A stretch of DNA of 64,000 nucleotides from positions 125,912-189,911 of the forward strand of contig NZ_LSOF01000005.1 in assembly GCF_001592875.1 (NCBI RefSeq), given 5' to 3'. This stretch comes from Pseudomonas sp. BMS12. Its GTDB lineage: Bacteria; Pseudomonadota; Gammaproteobacteria; Pseudomonadales; Pseudomonadaceae. This document shows, one piece after another, positions 1-8,951 of this stretch. Within the stretch, counting starts at the first letter, position 1, and each line of letters starts with the position of its first letter. The translations under genes and the position numbers were made by a program. Under the pieces are notes generated by a model, which was given only the letters and a program-made list of their open reading frames with translations, searched no databases and was not told the DNA's origin.

Positions 1-511
1 TGACGGTGACATAGCTGGCGTGGGCATAGACCTTGTCCAGGCCGATGAGGTAGTCGTCCACCGCCCGCTCGACCGGGGTGTCGAAGTTCTTGCCGATATT
101 GATGCCCAGCACACCCTTGTATTTAGCTGCGGCAACCCGCGCCAACAGATGGTCGACGCCATGGTTGTTGAAACCCATGCGGTTGATGATGGCGCTGGCT
201 TCCGGCAGACGGAACAGGCGTGGCTTGGGGTTGCCCGGCTGCGGGCGCGGGGTGACGGTGCCAATCTCAACGAAGCCGAAGCCGAGCTGGGCAAAGCCGT
301 CGATGGCGTCGCCATTCTTGTCCAGGCCGGCGGCCAGGCCTACGGGGTTGTCGAACTGCAGCCCCATCACCTGTACCGGCAGACTGACCGGAGCCTTGCA
401 CAGCAGGCCGTTGAGGCCCAGACGACCGCCAGCGCCGATTAGGTCGATGGACAGTTCGTGGGACGTTTCAGGAGCGAGGCGGAACAGCAGCGCGCGGGCC
501 AGGTCGTACAT
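1..511 (-). CDS. pyrD: Dihydroorotate dehydrogenase (quinone), 5' part
   Basis: Class 2 dihydroorotate dehydrogenase oxidises dihydroorotate to orotate with quinone as acceptor at the inner membrane, in pyrimidine synthesis. The minus strand reads from ATG at 511 (Met-Tyr-Asp-Leu-Ala) with no stop to the window edge, giving about 170 of the usual 340 or so codons. Visible family motifs are the N-terminal membrane-associated helix, [32 protein letters not shown] and [10 protein letters not shown]. The gene has its own promoter-like sequence (TATAAT at 556-561). The C-terminal half, with the remaining FMN and catalytic residues, lies outside the window. Identification is confident from the motifs. 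Confidence 0.95.
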   Translation of the reverse strand, partial: MYDLARALLFRLAPETSHELSIDLIGAGGRLGLNGLLCKAPVSLPVQVMGLQFDNPVGLAAGLDKNGDAIDGFAQLGFGFVEIGTVTPRPQPGNPKPRLFRLPEASAIINRMGFNNHGVDHLLARVAAAKYKGVLGINIGKNFDTPVERAVDDYLIGLDKVYAHASYVTV

Positions 512-555
512 GGGCGGGTCGGCTCGGATAGGGTGACAGTGGTAAACAGGGCGCG

Positions 556-561
556 ATTATA
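556..561 (-). promoter_or_regulatory. Probable -10 box of the pyrD promoter
   Basis: The minus strand carries a perfect TATAAT here, about 45 nt before the pyrD ATG. The position 17 nt further upstream (CGCCGT) is a poor -35, so the promoter is inferred mainly from the -10 box and its place in the 107-bp gap. Confidence 0.5.
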
Positions 562-618
562 GCCGCCAGCACTAGCCGACGGCGAGGCAAGGGAGTAATA
601 AGGGAGCCGTTTGCGCAA

Positions 619-840
619 TCATTGCAGCTGACGCAGGTCGAGCAGTTCTCCGGCCGTGCTGAATTCGAGCTCGAACACGCCATGTATGCCGTCGTGGCGC
701 AGGAAAGGACGCAGATGATGAGCCGGCAAGCTGACCTTGCGGCCATCGCGGCTATATAACAGAACCCGATTGGCGCGCCCTTGGTAAACCGCCAGGAAAC
801 GTTCCGCAGACAGCGCGATATCCAGCACCAGGCTGAGCAT
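619..840 (-). CDS. DUF2835 family protein
   Basis: A 73-residue soluble protein of the DUF2835 family, which is common in gamma-proteobacteria and has no assigned function. The sequence begins MLSLVLDIALSAERFLAVYQ and contains a basic middle stretch (RDGRKVSLPAHHLRPFLRHD) followed by a hydrophobic GVFELEF strand. A longer reading frame extends upstream to 957, but the start at 840 gives the normal family length and has a purine-rich GAGGGTG before it. It lies upstream of pyrD on the same strand with a 107-bp gap, so it may be transcribed separately. It is divergent from the gene at 991. Confidence 0.8.
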   Translation of the reverse strand: MLSLVLDIALSAERFLAVYQGRANRVLLYSRDGRKVSLPAHHLRPFLRHDGIHGVFELEFSTAGELLDLRQLQ

Positions 841-990
841 GGAGGCACCCTCGACAATGAATGGCAACATTTTGCCACAGACTACGACACGGACGCCCAG
901 GCGCGTGCCGGCAACCTGCCCGCTGAGCAGTGCGAGGTGGCGACAGCTCTGCCACACTGACGCGGTAGTACCGGGAGTATCCTGCGGGTC

Positions 991-1884
991 ATGAGTCTTT
1001 CCGAATCCCCTTCCAGTCTGGCATCACGCCTCTCGGCCCTGGCCCAGCGCCTGGGGCTGAGCGGTCGCGTCGCACGGCTGGTGTTCGAGCGCGCGCGCAA
1101 TCTGCGCCTGCCGTTCAGGGTGTTGCCGGAACCAGTAGCAAGCGTCTGGTGGCAGGCGGGCCCGCCCCTGCAGCGCCTGGTCGATCTGCCGCGCGATGCC
1201 CTCTCCGGCCCGGTACAGGAAGACAAGGCCGCGGCCCGTGCGGTGCTGATGGGCGTGGTCGAACGCGAATGCCTGCATGTGGACGATTTCGACCTGCGCC
1301 GGATCGACGGCTTGTGCAGCCCGCCGCCGAGCCTGGACAGCACCCTGGCCAGCTTCGAGGAAGTAGCCGCCTGCCCTCTCGGGCGCAGCGTGCGCATCAT
1401 CAGTTACAAGGACTTTCTCAAGACCATCAGCCAGGCCATGCCGCGCTTTCTCGCCGCCGAAGCGGTCGAGTTGCGTCAGGCCAGCTGGTATGGCGAGCGC
1501 CTGTTCTGGGCCGGCGAGCAACAGGGCGAAGCCTTTGCCTGCGCCATTGCCTACGCACGCCTGCGCGGCCTGGAAGTCACCCTGCCCGCCGAGCTGATAC
1601 GTTACCGTCTGAGTGCCAGCGGCCTGGCCGAATTGCGCCAGCGCTACCATATGCTGGCCATGCCCGTGCAGGCCTGGAGCGAACCAGCGTTCATGGGCCT
1701 GCTGCTCGATCACGGTCTGCCCTATGCCCGCCTGTCACTGCTGCGCTACCCAGATGCCCCGGAGTTCCTCCTGCTACCCAAAGATTCCCCGGAAGCCAAT
1801 GCACTGGGCGAAGGCTTGCGCCTGGCCGGTGCGCCGGACGTGACCGCCTACCTCGAAGCGCTGCAGCAGCGCACCGAAACCTGA
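991..1884 (+). CDS. Conserved hypothetical protein, 297 aa
   Basis: I do not recognise a named family. The product is a 297-residue protein without signal peptide or clear membrane helix. The N-terminus (about 1-45) is helical and rich in Ala, Leu and Arg. The middle contains RIISYKDFLKTISQAMPRFL, and the C-terminal half is rich in Leu, Ala and Tyr. Codon use looks like that of the neighbouring core genes, with GC at third positions, so it is very likely a real gene. It is divergent from the DUF2835 gene and convergent with rraB. The start at ATG 991 is the first in-frame start; no strong Shine-Dalgarno sequence stands at ideal spacing. Confidence 0.7.
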   Translation: MSLSESPSSLASRLSALAQRLGLSGRVARLVFERARNLRLPFRVLPEPVASVWWQAGPPLQRLVDLPRDALSGPVQEDKAAARAVLMGVVERECLHVDDFDLRRIDGLCSPPPSLDSTLASFEEVAACPLGRSVRIISYKDFLKTISQAMPRFLAAEAVELRQASWYGERLFWAGEQQGEAFACAIAYARLRGLEVTLPAELIRYRLSASGLAELRQRYHMLAMPVQAWSEPAFMGLLLDHGLPYARLSLLRYPDAPEFLLLPKDSPEANALGEGLRLAGAPDVTAYLEALQQRTET

Positions 1885-1936
1885 TCCGAAGGGAATTTGG
1901 CCGACCAATCCGAAGATTGGCCGGCGTCTGCAACGC

Positions 1937-2293
1937 TCAGGGAGCGCTCGCCAACTGCGCCCCCAGGCGTACTTCCTGAGTCACCCCCCAGCCGTCCAGC
2001 ACACCGCCGAGCGGCCCTACCAGGGCTTCCAGATCCTGCTCGAAACTGCCGATACCCACATAGGTGGCATACATCACCTTGCTCACCTGCAGGTGCCAGG
2101 CACCATCGTCACGCACACTTACCTGAGCATTCAGCGATTCACCTCGGAACTGCCCAGCTGCCGCTCTGGCCCGGGCCTCATCCGGGAAGATGGCGTAGAA
2201 CTCGATAGGATGGACACGGGCGAAATCGAAACCGCCCTCTTTCATGCGGCGCAGAACATTACTGCTGACATCATCTTGGAAGGCTGTGCTCAT
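1937..2293 (-). CDS. rraB: Regulator of ribonuclease E activity B (RraB family)
   Basis: RraB-family proteins bind RNase E and change its mRNA-cleavage activity in E. coli. The 118-residue product has the family core: a helical N-terminus (MSTAFQDDVSSNVLRRMKEG), then FDFARVHPIEFYAIFPDEARAR, a short beta strand with VSVRDDGAWHLQVSKVMYAT, and a C-terminal segment ending GWGVTQEVRLG. ATG 2293 is preceded by a strong GAGAGGAGG, which decides against the longer upstream frame. The gene is convergent with the hypothetical gene at 991. RNase E control is inferred from the family. Confidence 0.8.
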   Translation of the reverse strand: MSTAFQDDVSSNVLRRMKEGGFDFARVHPIEFYAIFPDEARARAAAGQFRGESLNAQVSVRDDGAWHLQVSKVMYATYVGIGSFEQDLEALVGPLGGVLDGWGVTQEVRLGAQLASAP

Positions 2294-2376
2294 GTTGCGA
2301 CCTCCTCTCAGGCGATGGATCGACCGCGGTCGCCGATACGTGACGACCTCGCGACACCTTGCGGTGCCGCCCGAGA

Positions 2377-2397
2377 ACCAGGCAGGTGCTGCCTGGT
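2377..2397. repeat. 9-bp perfect inverted repeat in the rraB/SDR gap
   Basis: ACCAGGCAG and CTGCCTGGT face each other around a 3-nt loop (GTG), about 80-105 nt upstream of the rraB start. No T-run follows on either strand, so it is not a typical intrinsic terminator. The 277-bp gap 2294-2570 also holds the 12-bp palindrome CGACCGCGGTCG at 2321-2332, and I see no gene in it. Either element could be an operator or an RNA hairpin of the rraB leader. Confidence 0.4.
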
Positions 2398-2570
2398 CTG
2401 TCATGAACGGGCTTGGCCCGTCGGCAGCCGGCCCGCGAATGCCGAGCCGAAACTGCCGCCTCTTCAGGGTAGCGGTTGATTCGCCAGCCTGCTGGCACTC
2501 TGACCACCGGCGGCGGCTGTGGCGACGGGCGGCCAGGCTTGCCTGGGCAACGGGCAGCTGTGAACCGCAC

Positions 2571-3332
2571 CTAGTCGCGGCTGATCCAGCCCATCAGCAG
2601 CCGGCTCAGCGCCGGTGGCGAAACCTGGCCGGACCAGTACATCAGCTTGAACAGCCAATGGATCGGCCGATGCACCTTGGCGTGCTGCGCCTGTTGCCAG
2701 ACGGCGGCGGCAATATCCTCGGCAGCCAGTTTGACGCCCATACGACGCAACGCCGGAGGCTCGAAACTCTGCTGGGCGACCATGGGCGTGCGCACGAATG
2801 GCGGCATCAGGTCGCCAACGCGGATGCCATGGCGCTGCCACTCCAACTCCAGGGCCTCGGTCAGGCCACGCACGGCGAACTTCGAGGCCGAGTAGCTGGC
2901 CATGTGCGGCGTGCCGTACAACCCGGAAGCCGAACCCATGTTGATCACCTGGGCGCCCGGCGTGCCCTTGAGGTAAGGAAATGCCGCGTGGGTCATCTGC
3001 AGCAGGCCGAGCACGTTGATCTGCAGGATGCGCGCGTGCTCATCCAGCGCGATGTCCTCGAAGTGGCCGAAACGCAGAATCCCGGCGCAGTTGAACAGCA
3101 GGCGCAGGCGCCCGCCGTGCAGGCTGCAGAAGTCCTGCAGCGCCTCGCGCACCGCGCCGGCATCGCCCACATCCAGCTCCGCGTGCCAGACCCCGCCCAG
3201 CTCGGCAGCCAGCTCGGCCAGCGCCAGGTGATTGATATCCAGCAGACCGACTTGCCAGCCGCGCGCATGGAACAGCCGCGCCGTGGCCGCGCCGATACCG
3301 GAAGCCGCCCCCGTGATCAGAATGGTGTTCAT
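2571..3332 (-). CDS. Short-chain dehydrogenase/reductase
   Basis: A 253-residue classical SDR that should oxidise an alcohol or reduce a carbonyl with NAD(P). Visible features are the cofactor-binding TGAASGIG (residues 7-14), NCAG (81-84), Ser134 and the catalytic Tyr147-x3-Lys151 (YSASK). ATG 3332 overlaps the stop of the preceding esterase gene by 4 bp (ATGA), so the two are translationally coupled. Together with the upstream Baeyer-Villiger monooxygenase and esterase it fits a pathway from secondary alcohol to ketone, then ester, then acid plus alcohol. The substrate is unknown. The product ends a three-gene operon read from about 5720 to 2571. Confidence 0.85.
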   Translation of the reverse strand: MNTILITGAASGIGAATARLFHARGWQVGLLDINHLALAELAAELGGVWHAELDVGDAGAVREALQDFCSLHGGRLRLLFNCAGILRFGHFEDIALDEHARILQINVLGLLQMTHAAFPYLKGTPGAQVINMGSASGLYGTPHMASYSASKFAVRGLTEALELEWQRHGIRVGDLMPPFVRTPMVAQQSFEPPALRRMGVKLAAEDIAAAVWQQAQHAKVHRPIHWLFKLMYWSGQVSPPALSRLLMGWISRD

Positions 3333-4264
3333 GGACAACCTCGTTGGCGAATAAACTCGACGACCCGCTGCAACGCCAGATCGGCGCTGGCCAACAGACC
3401 GCAATTGATCTGGAACACATGCCACTGCCGGCGATACAGCTCCAGGCGGCAATCCACGCCCGCAGCCCGCGCCCGCTCGGCCAGCAACTGGCTCTGGCGC
3501 AGCAGGACTTCGTCCTCGCCGACCTGCACCAGCAAGGGCGGCAAGCCGTGCAGCTCGGCATACTGCGGCGAAACCTCAGGAGCCCGCCAATCCTGGCCTG
3601 GCGGACAGTAGGCCCGCGCACCCTGGCGCAGCCATGCGGGTTGAATCAGCGGATCGCCGCCAGGCGGCTGATGCAGGTTGTCACCACTGAGATCGGTGAA
3701 CGGCGAGAAGCACACCAGCGCAACCGGCAGCGGCAGGCCCAGTTCACGCAAGCGCAATGCACAGGCCAGAGTCAGGTTGCCGCCGGCCGAATCGCCGGCG
3801 ATAACGATGCGATCGGCCGCCAGGCCTTGCGCCAGCAAGGCACGGTAGGCCGCCAGGGCATCGTCGCGAGCGGCCGGGAATGGCTGCTCCGGGGCCAGGC
3901 GGTAATCCAGCGCACACAGGCTCACACCCGCCGCGCGGGCCAGGTGACTGGTCAGGCTGCGGTGGGTCTGCGGCGAGCCGGCGATGAACGCCCCGCCGTG
4001 CAGGTACAGCAGCACCCAGCCGTTGTCCGCGGCCGGCCGCAGCCATTCACACGGCACCCCGCCCAGTACGCCGGGCTCGACCCGCACTCCGCCGGCCACC
4101 TTGCCCAGCCGCGTGCCCAGCCACAGCAGGCGACGCTGGGCCCTGACGTTGACGCCAGGGCGCAGCCCGCCCCGCGCCAGCAGCCACACTGCCCCGCGCA
4201 GCACTCCGCTGAGCAGGCGCTGCCCAAGCCCAGAAGGCGCAGAGAGTTCAACGGACCAGGTCAT
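3329..4264 (-). CDS. Alpha/beta hydrolase, hormone-sensitive-lipase family esterase
   Basis: A 311-residue HSL-type (bacterial family IV) esterase expected to cleave small esters. It has the oxyanion-hole motif HGGA (89-92, where most relatives have HGGG), the nucleophile elbow GDSAG with Ser159, a likely acid Asp251 (VGEDEV) and His282 (QWHVF). The start ATG 4264 lies inside the 3' end of the monooxygenase gene (17-bp overlap), and the stop overlaps the SDR start by 4 bp. Beside a Baeyer-Villiger enzyme, the simplest role is hydrolysis of the ester that enzyme makes; this is inference from context. Confidence 0.87.
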   Translation of the reverse strand: MTWSVELSAPSGLGQRLLSGVLRGAVWLLARGGLRPGVNVRAQRRLLWLGTRLGKVAGGVRVEPGVLGGVPCEWLRPAADNGWVLLYLHGGAFIAGSPQTHRSLTSHLARAAGVSLCALDYRLAPEQPFPAARDDALAAYRALLAQGLAADRIVIAGDSAGGNLTLACALRLRELGLPLPVALVCFSPFTDLSGDNLHQPPGGDPLIQPAWLRQGARAYCPPGQDWRAPEVSPQYAELHGLPPLLVQVGEDEVLLRQSQLLAERARAAGVDCRLELYRRQWHVFQINCGLLASADLALQRVVEFIRQRGCP

Positions 4265-5720
4265 AGGCGCTCCAGTCCGGCTGCCGGGTATGCCGACGGT
4301 AGCTGAAGGTGAAGCCAGACCAGTTGTTGGTGTGCTTGCCGGCGGCGTTCTTGTACCAGCTGCTGCAGCCCTGCTCCCACACCGAGTGCTCGATGGCGTG
4401 CTGCACCCGCTGGTTCCAGGCGTCCTGCACCGGCTTGCGCACATCCAGGTAGCGCACCCCCTGGTCGAGCTTGTCCAGGCAGGCCAGCACGTAGGGGAAC
4501 TGGCTTTCCAGCATGTAGATGATCGAGTTGTGCCCCAGGTTGGTGTTCGGCCCATAGAGGATGAACAAGTTGGGGAAGCCGTTGACGCTGATGCCCTTGT
4601 AGGCCTCGGCGCCGTCCTTCCAGGCCTGGTTCAGGTCCAGCCCGCCGAGCCCGCGAATCTGCATCGGCGCCAGGAAGTCGCTGGCGGCGAAGCCGGTGCC
4701 GTAGATCAGCACGTCGGCAGCGTGTTCGCGACCGTCGGCAGTGATCACCCCGTGCTCGCTGACTTCGCGAATGGCCTCGTTGACCACCGCCACCTGCGGC
4801 TGCGCCAGCGCCGGGTAGTAGTCGTTGCTGATCAGGATGCGCTTGCAGCCCATCGGATAGTCCGGGGTCAGTTTGGCGCGCAAACCAGCATCGTCGACCT
4901 GGCGTGCGAGATGGCGCAGAAAACTGCCGCGCATCAGCTTCATCAATCCTGGTAGCACGAAGAAGGCCACGCCACGGGCCTCGTGATAGAGGTATTGCAG
5001 GCCACGGTCGAGCTTCTGCGTCCACGGCCAGCGCTGCATCAACGCCAGTTCGAAACGGCTGTAGGCGCGATCCGGCTTGGCCAGCACATAGGCCGGCGTG
5101 CGCTGGAACAGGGTCAGCTGTTTGACCTTCGGCACGATTTGCGGCACGAACTGAATGGCGCTGGCGCCAGTGCCGATTACCGCCACGCGCTTGCCGCTCA
5201 GGTCGAGGTCATGGTGCCAACGCGCCGAGTGGAAGCTTTCCCCGGCGAAGCGTTCCACGCCAGGAATCTGCGGATACAGCGGCCGGTTGAGTTGGCCGCA
5301 GGCACTGACCAGGGCCCGCGCACTGAAGCTGGCACCATCGGTGGTAGTCACCCGCCACAGCGCGGCCAGCTCATCGAACCTGGCCTGGGCCACTTCACTG
5401 TTAACGCGAATCTTCGGCTGCAACCCGTAGTTGTCGATGCACTGCCGCACATAGGCGAAGATTTCCGCCTGCGGGGCGTAGCGCCGGGTCCAATCGGTCT
5501 TAGGCTCGAAGGAGAAGGAATACAGGTGCGACGGCACATCGCAGGCAGCGCCGGGATAGCTGTTGTCGCGCCAGGTGCCACCGGGTTCGCTGCCCTTCTC
5601 GAGGATCAGGAAGTCATCCACGCCCTGCTGGCGTAGACGCATGGCCAGGCCCAGCCCGGCAAAGCCGGCGCCGATGATCAGCACGCGCAGGGGTGCCGTT
5701 TCAGGAGTCTTGTTAGGCAT
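4248..5720 (-). CDS. Flavin-containing Baeyer-Villiger-type monooxygenase
   Basis: A 490-residue class B flavoprotein monooxygenase that uses FAD and NADPH to insert oxygen into a ketone. It shows the FAD-binding GAGFAG (17-22), the Baeyer-Villiger fingerprint F-x-G-x3-H-x3-W at 158-168 (FAGESFHSARW) and the NADPH-binding GTGASA (183-188). ATG 5720 is preceded by GGAGAT at good spacing, so the 12-residue upstream extension is not used. It is the first gene of the operon with the esterase and SDR and is divergent from an AraC-type regulator. Related clusters in other pseudomonads attack aliphatic ketones; the substrate here is not known. Confidence 0.9.
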   Translation of the reverse strand: MPNKTPETAPLRVLIIGAGFAGLGLAMRLRQQGVDDFLILEKGSEPGGTWRDNSYPGAACDVPSHLYSFSFEPKTDWTRRYAPQAEIFAYVRQCIDNYGLQPKIRVNSEVAQARFDELAALWRVTTTDGASFSARALVSACGQLNRPLYPQIPGVERFAGESFHSARWHHDLDLSGKRVAVIGTGASAIQFVPQIVPKVKQLTLFQRTPAYVLAKPDRAYSRFELALMQRWPWTQKLDRGLQYLYHEARGVAFFVLPGLMKLMRGSFLRHLARQVDDAGLRAKLTPDYPMGCKRILISNDYYPALAQPQVAVVNEAIREVSEHGVITADGREHAADVLIYGTGFAASDFLAPMQIRGLGGLDLNQAWKDGAEAYKGISVNGFPNLFILYGPNTNLGHNSIIYMLESQFPYVLACLDKLDQGVRYLDVRKPVQDAWNQRVQHAIEHSVWEQGCSSWYKNAAGKHTNNWSGFTFSYRRHTRQPDWSAYDLVR

Positions 5721-5728
5721 TGTTATCT

Positions 5729-5758
5729 CCGTGTACCGCGAGTATCGCGAATGCACGG
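5729..5758. promoter_or_regulatory. Nested palindrome between the monooxygenase and AraC genes
   Basis: CCGTG, CGCGA, TCGCG and CACGG are arranged as a two-tier dyad (5729-5733, 5737-5741, 5745-5749, 5754-5758). It begins 9 bp upstream of the monooxygenase ATG and overlaps its Shine-Dalgarno region. It is either an operator for the divergent AraC regulator or a leader hairpin. Confidence 0.4.
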
Positions 5759-5830
5759 ATGCTAAGCACTCTTGCGGCAGAGGTTTATGGCATAGTCGGT
5801 CAATAAATTGTGACTTTCGGACAAACCCTC

Positions 5831-6847
5831 ATGCCAGGCACGACCCGCAATCCGGTACGACGCAGCGCCATCAGCGTGCAGCTACTGACCCAGTTCGGCC
5901 TTGACCAGGGGCTTGCTCTGGATGCCTGCCTGGACGCCACCGGGCTGGACTGGCAGGTGCTCGGCGAACCCGGCGCCGAAGTGAGCGCTGAGCAGGAGCT
6001 GCAACTGTTGCGCAACCTGGTTCGGCACCTGGGCCAGCGGGCGGGCATCGGCCTCCTGGCTGGGCGCCGCTACCAACTCAACGTCTATGGCATCTGGGGC
6101 TTCGCCCTGCTCAGTAGTCCGAACGGGCGCGAGGCCGCGCGCCTGGGTCTGCGCTATCTGGACCTGACCTACGCCTTCCACGGCATGCACCTGGAGGAAC
6201 ACGGAGACGAAACCCACCTGCTGTTCGACGACAGCGCCGTGCCCGACGACTTGCGTGCTTTCCTGCTGGAACGCGACCTGGCCGGCATGCTCTGCGTGCA
6301 ACGCGCCCTCACCGACCAACAGCACATACTCAAACGCATCGACCTGCGCCTGGCAGAGCCGACCGACACCAGCCTGTACCTGCAGGAACTGGGCGTGGTC
6401 CCGCGCTTCGGCCAGGTGGAAAACCGCCTGGTGGTCGACAACCAGTGGCTAGACCGGCCCTTGCCCGGAGCCAATGCGCAGGTGGTCAGCCTGTGCGAGA
6501 CACAATGCCAGCAACTACTGGACAAGCGCCGCCAGCGCGATGGGCTGGCCGGCCAGATACGCAACCAGCTGCTGAGCCGCCCCGGATATCTGCCGGACAT
6601 GGAACAGATGGCTACCAGCCTGCACATGAGCTCGCGCACCCTGCGCCGACGCCTGGAAGCGGAAGGCAGCAACTTCCGCCTGCTGCTCGAGGAAGTGCGC
6701 CAGACCCTGGCCGAGGAGCTGCTGGGCACCGGCGGCCTGAGCCTGGAGGAAATTGCCGAGCGCCTGGGTTATGGCGAAGTGTCCAACTTCATCCATGCCT
6801 TCAAGCGCTGGAAAGGCGTGGCGCCGCGGCAGTACCAGCGGCGCTGA
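5831..6847 (+). CDS. AraC-family transcriptional regulator
   Basis: A 338-residue regulator with an N-terminal arabinose-binding-like sensor domain (roughly residues 15-200) and a C-terminal pair of helix-turn-helix motifs. The first helix region is MATSLHMSSRTLRRRLEAEG and the second ends GYGEVSNFIHAFKRWKG, the standard AraC signature. It is divergent from the monooxygenase-esterase-SDR operon across a 110-bp gap, so it probably controls that operon. The start is uncertain: ATG 5831 (MPGTTRNPVRRS) is preferred, and an in-frame GTG at 5810 would add seven residues. Neither has a clear Shine-Dalgarno sequence. Confidence 0.85.
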   Translation: MPGTTRNPVRRSAISVQLLTQFGLDQGLALDACLDATGLDWQVLGEPGAEVSAEQELQLLRNLVRHLGQRAGIGLLAGRRYQLNVYGIWGFALLSSPNGREAARLGLRYLDLTYAFHGMHLEEHGDETHLLFDDSAVPDDLRAFLLERDLAGMLCVQRALTDQQHILKRIDLRLAEPTDTSLYLQELGVVPRFGQVENRLVVDNQWLDRPLPGANAQVVSLCETQCQQLLDKRRQRDGLAGQIRNQLLSRPGYLPDMEQMATSLHMSSRTLRRRLEAEGSNFRLLLEEVRQTLAEELLGTGGLSLEEIAERLGYGEVSNFIHAFKRWKGVAPRQYQRR

Positions 6848-6860
6848 CACTAGCAGGCTG

Positions 6861-8951
6861 CTACTGCTCGGCCTGCACTAGGTTACGGGCACTGGAGGCA
6901 TGGTCGGCCACCCCCGCGGTGTTCTGCAGCAGGCTCTGGGTGGCGACCTGCAGGAAGGCTTCCAGGCGCTGCTGCAACGCCGGCTGGGCCGGATCGTTGC
7001 CCAGCACCTCGACCTTGGCGCCGGCGCCCAGCTGGTAGCGATAGAGCTTGGCCTTCTGGTCCTTGGGCTGCACCAGGATCTTGTCGCCGTTGACCACGGC
7101 CACGGTCTGGTCGCTGCCCGAGGGCTTAATCACGCCGATGCCCTGATCGCCTTGCGGCAGACTCAGCAGGTCGCGGCCCCAGCACTGATGGCAGACCTCG
7201 CCCCCGAGGCGGCCCATGATGGTCGGCACCACGTCGATCTGCGTGCCCACGGTGTCGCGCCGCGCGCCGAACTTCTCCTGAATCCCCGGCGCGATCAGCA
7301 GCAGCGGCACGTTGAAGCGGAACAGGTCCATCTCGGTCAGTTGCTCAGGACTGCCGAAGCCATGGTCCCCCAGCACCACGAACAGCGTGTCCTTGTAATA
7401 AGGCTCCTTCTTGGCCTTCTCGAAGAACTGTCCCAGTGCCCAGTCGGCATAACGCATGGCCGTCAGGTGTTCGTTGTAGGAGCCCTGGTCGGTGACCGGG
7501 GCCACCGGCAGATTCTCCGGCAGGGCGTAGGGCGTATGGTTGGACAGGGTCTGCAGCAGCGCATAGAAGGGTTTGTGCGGGTCCAGCTTGGCCAGCTCGG
7601 CCGCGCCCCGGTCGAACATGTCCTGATCGGAAACACCCCAGGTCGGGTCCATGAACACCGGGTCGACGAAATCCTCACGACCAATGAAGCGACGCATACC
7701 CTGGTTGCTGAAGAACCCGGACTGGTTGTCCCACTGGAAGTTGCCGTTGTAGACGTACAGGTCATCGTAGCCGCGGGCGCTGAGCAGCTGCGGCAAGCCG
7801 GAGAACTGGTGACTGCCTTCCGGGGTACGCATCAGGTACTCGAAACCCGGCAGGTTGGGAAAGCAGGCCATGGTGGCGAACATGCCCTGGTGGGTATGGG
7901 TGCCGTTGGAGAAGAAACGGGTGAACAGCAGGCCTTCCTGGCTCAGGCGGTCGAAGTTCGGGGTGATCCCGGCATCGCTACCCAAGGCCCCCACCCAGCG
8001 CCCAGCGAAGCTTTCCATCAGGATCACCACCACGTTGCGCACCGGCAGGGTTTCCGCCGCCGGCGGGGTGAAGTCGCGACGCACTGCGGCGCTATTCGCG
8101 TCGACCAGCTGATCGTGCTCGCCCAGCAGCATCTGCCGTACCGTCTGCACCGCTTCGGCTTGCGGCAAGGTCGCTTTCCAGGCGTTGTCGCGATGCTCGG
8201 AGAAGCTGTTCTTCGCCGCATCGGCCAGGGTCAGGATGCCGTTCAGGCCCAGGTGGTTGGCGAACATCGACTCGGTGGTGAAGGCATCACCCCAGCGCAG
8301 CGGCGGGCCCTGCTTGAGCGTGCCGCGCGCGGCGACCACCGCCAGCAGCAGGCAGACGAAGAACACGCTGAAGCGGCCGTACCAGGCCAGAGGCGTCACC
8401 GCCTGGCTTGGCCGGGTCAGCTTGTCGATCCAGTGGAACAGGCCGACCAGCGCCAAGGTCGCCAGGCCCCAGGCCAGCAGATAGCGCCCAACCGGGAAGC
8501 CGTTCCAGAGCATGCTCGATACGGTGCCCAGGTCCTCCTGCAGGTACTGGAACACCAGGCTGTTGAGGCGCTGATGAAACTCGCGATAGAAATCCAGTTC
8601 AGCCACGCCAAGCAGCAAGGTCAGGCTGGCCGCGAGAACCAGCCAGCCCAGCAGCACCCGCCGCGCGACCATCGCCCGCGTGCTGAGCAGCGCCAACAAC
8701 ATGGGCGCGCAGATATAGACCACCACCCGCAGATCGAAACGCAGACCGTTGCCGAACGCTTCGAGCAGATCGCCCGTGCTGGCATCGCCAATCTGCTCGC
8801 TGTTGTGGTACAGCAAGGCCAGGCGCAGCAGCGAATACATCAGCATCAGTGCCAGGGCGCTGAGCAGGGTAAACGCCAGATGACTGGCCACACCCGGTTG
8901 CAGGCGGGTGACAGGGGCTGTCGAGGACGAGCGGGGAACCATGGAGGGCAT
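6861..8951 (-). CDS. LTA synthase/phosphoglycerol transferase-like sulfatase-fold membrane protein
   Basis: A 696-residue inner-membrane protein with about five N-terminal helices (within residues 20-210) and a large periplasmic sulfatase-fold domain (about 290-600). Family signatures are NVVVILMESF with the metal-ligand Glu, the NGTHTHQG segment where the nucleophile Thr is expected, and VVLGDHGFG with the metal-binding Asp-His. Relatives transfer phosphoglycerol or phosphoethanolamine to lipids, glycans or glucans. A Gram-negative cell has no lipoteichoic acid, so the acceptor is unknown. The start is either ATG 8951 or ATG 8942; no strong Shine-Dalgarno sequence favours one. The gene is convergent with the AraC gene. 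Confidence 0.85.
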   Translation of the reverse strand: MPSMVPRSSSTAPVTRLQPGVASHLAFTLLSALALMLMYSLLRLALLYHNSEQIGDASTGDLLEAFGNGLRFDLRVVVYICAPMLLALLSTRAMVARRVLLGWLVLAASLTLLLGVAELDFYREFHQRLNSLVFQYLQEDLGTVSSMLWNGFPVGRYLLAWGLATLALVGLFHWIDKLTRPSQAVTPLAWYGRFSVFFVCLLLAVVAARGTLKQGPPLRWGDAFTTESMFANHLGLNGILTLADAAKNSFSEHRDNAWKATLPQAEAVQTVRQMLLGEHDQLVDANSAAVRRDFTPPAAETLPVRNVVVILMESFAGRWVGALGSDAGITPNFDRLSQEGLLFTRFFSNGTHTHQGMFATMACFPNLPGFEYLMRTPEGSHQFSGLPQLLSARGYDDLYVYNGNFQWDNQSGFFSNQGMRRFIGREDFVDPVFMDPTWGVSDQDMFDRGAAELAKLDPHKPFYALLQTLSNHTPYALPENLPVAPVTDQGSYNEHLTAMRYADWALGQFFEKAKKEPYYKDTLFVVLGDHGFGSPEQLTEMDLFRFNVPLLLIAPGIQEKFGARRDTVGTQIDVVPTIMGRLGGEVCHQCWGRDLLSLPQGDQGIGVIKPSGSDQTVAVVNGDKILVQPKDQKAKLYRYQLGAGAKVEVLGNDPAQPALQQRLEAFLQVATQSLLQNTAGVADHASSARNLVQAEQ

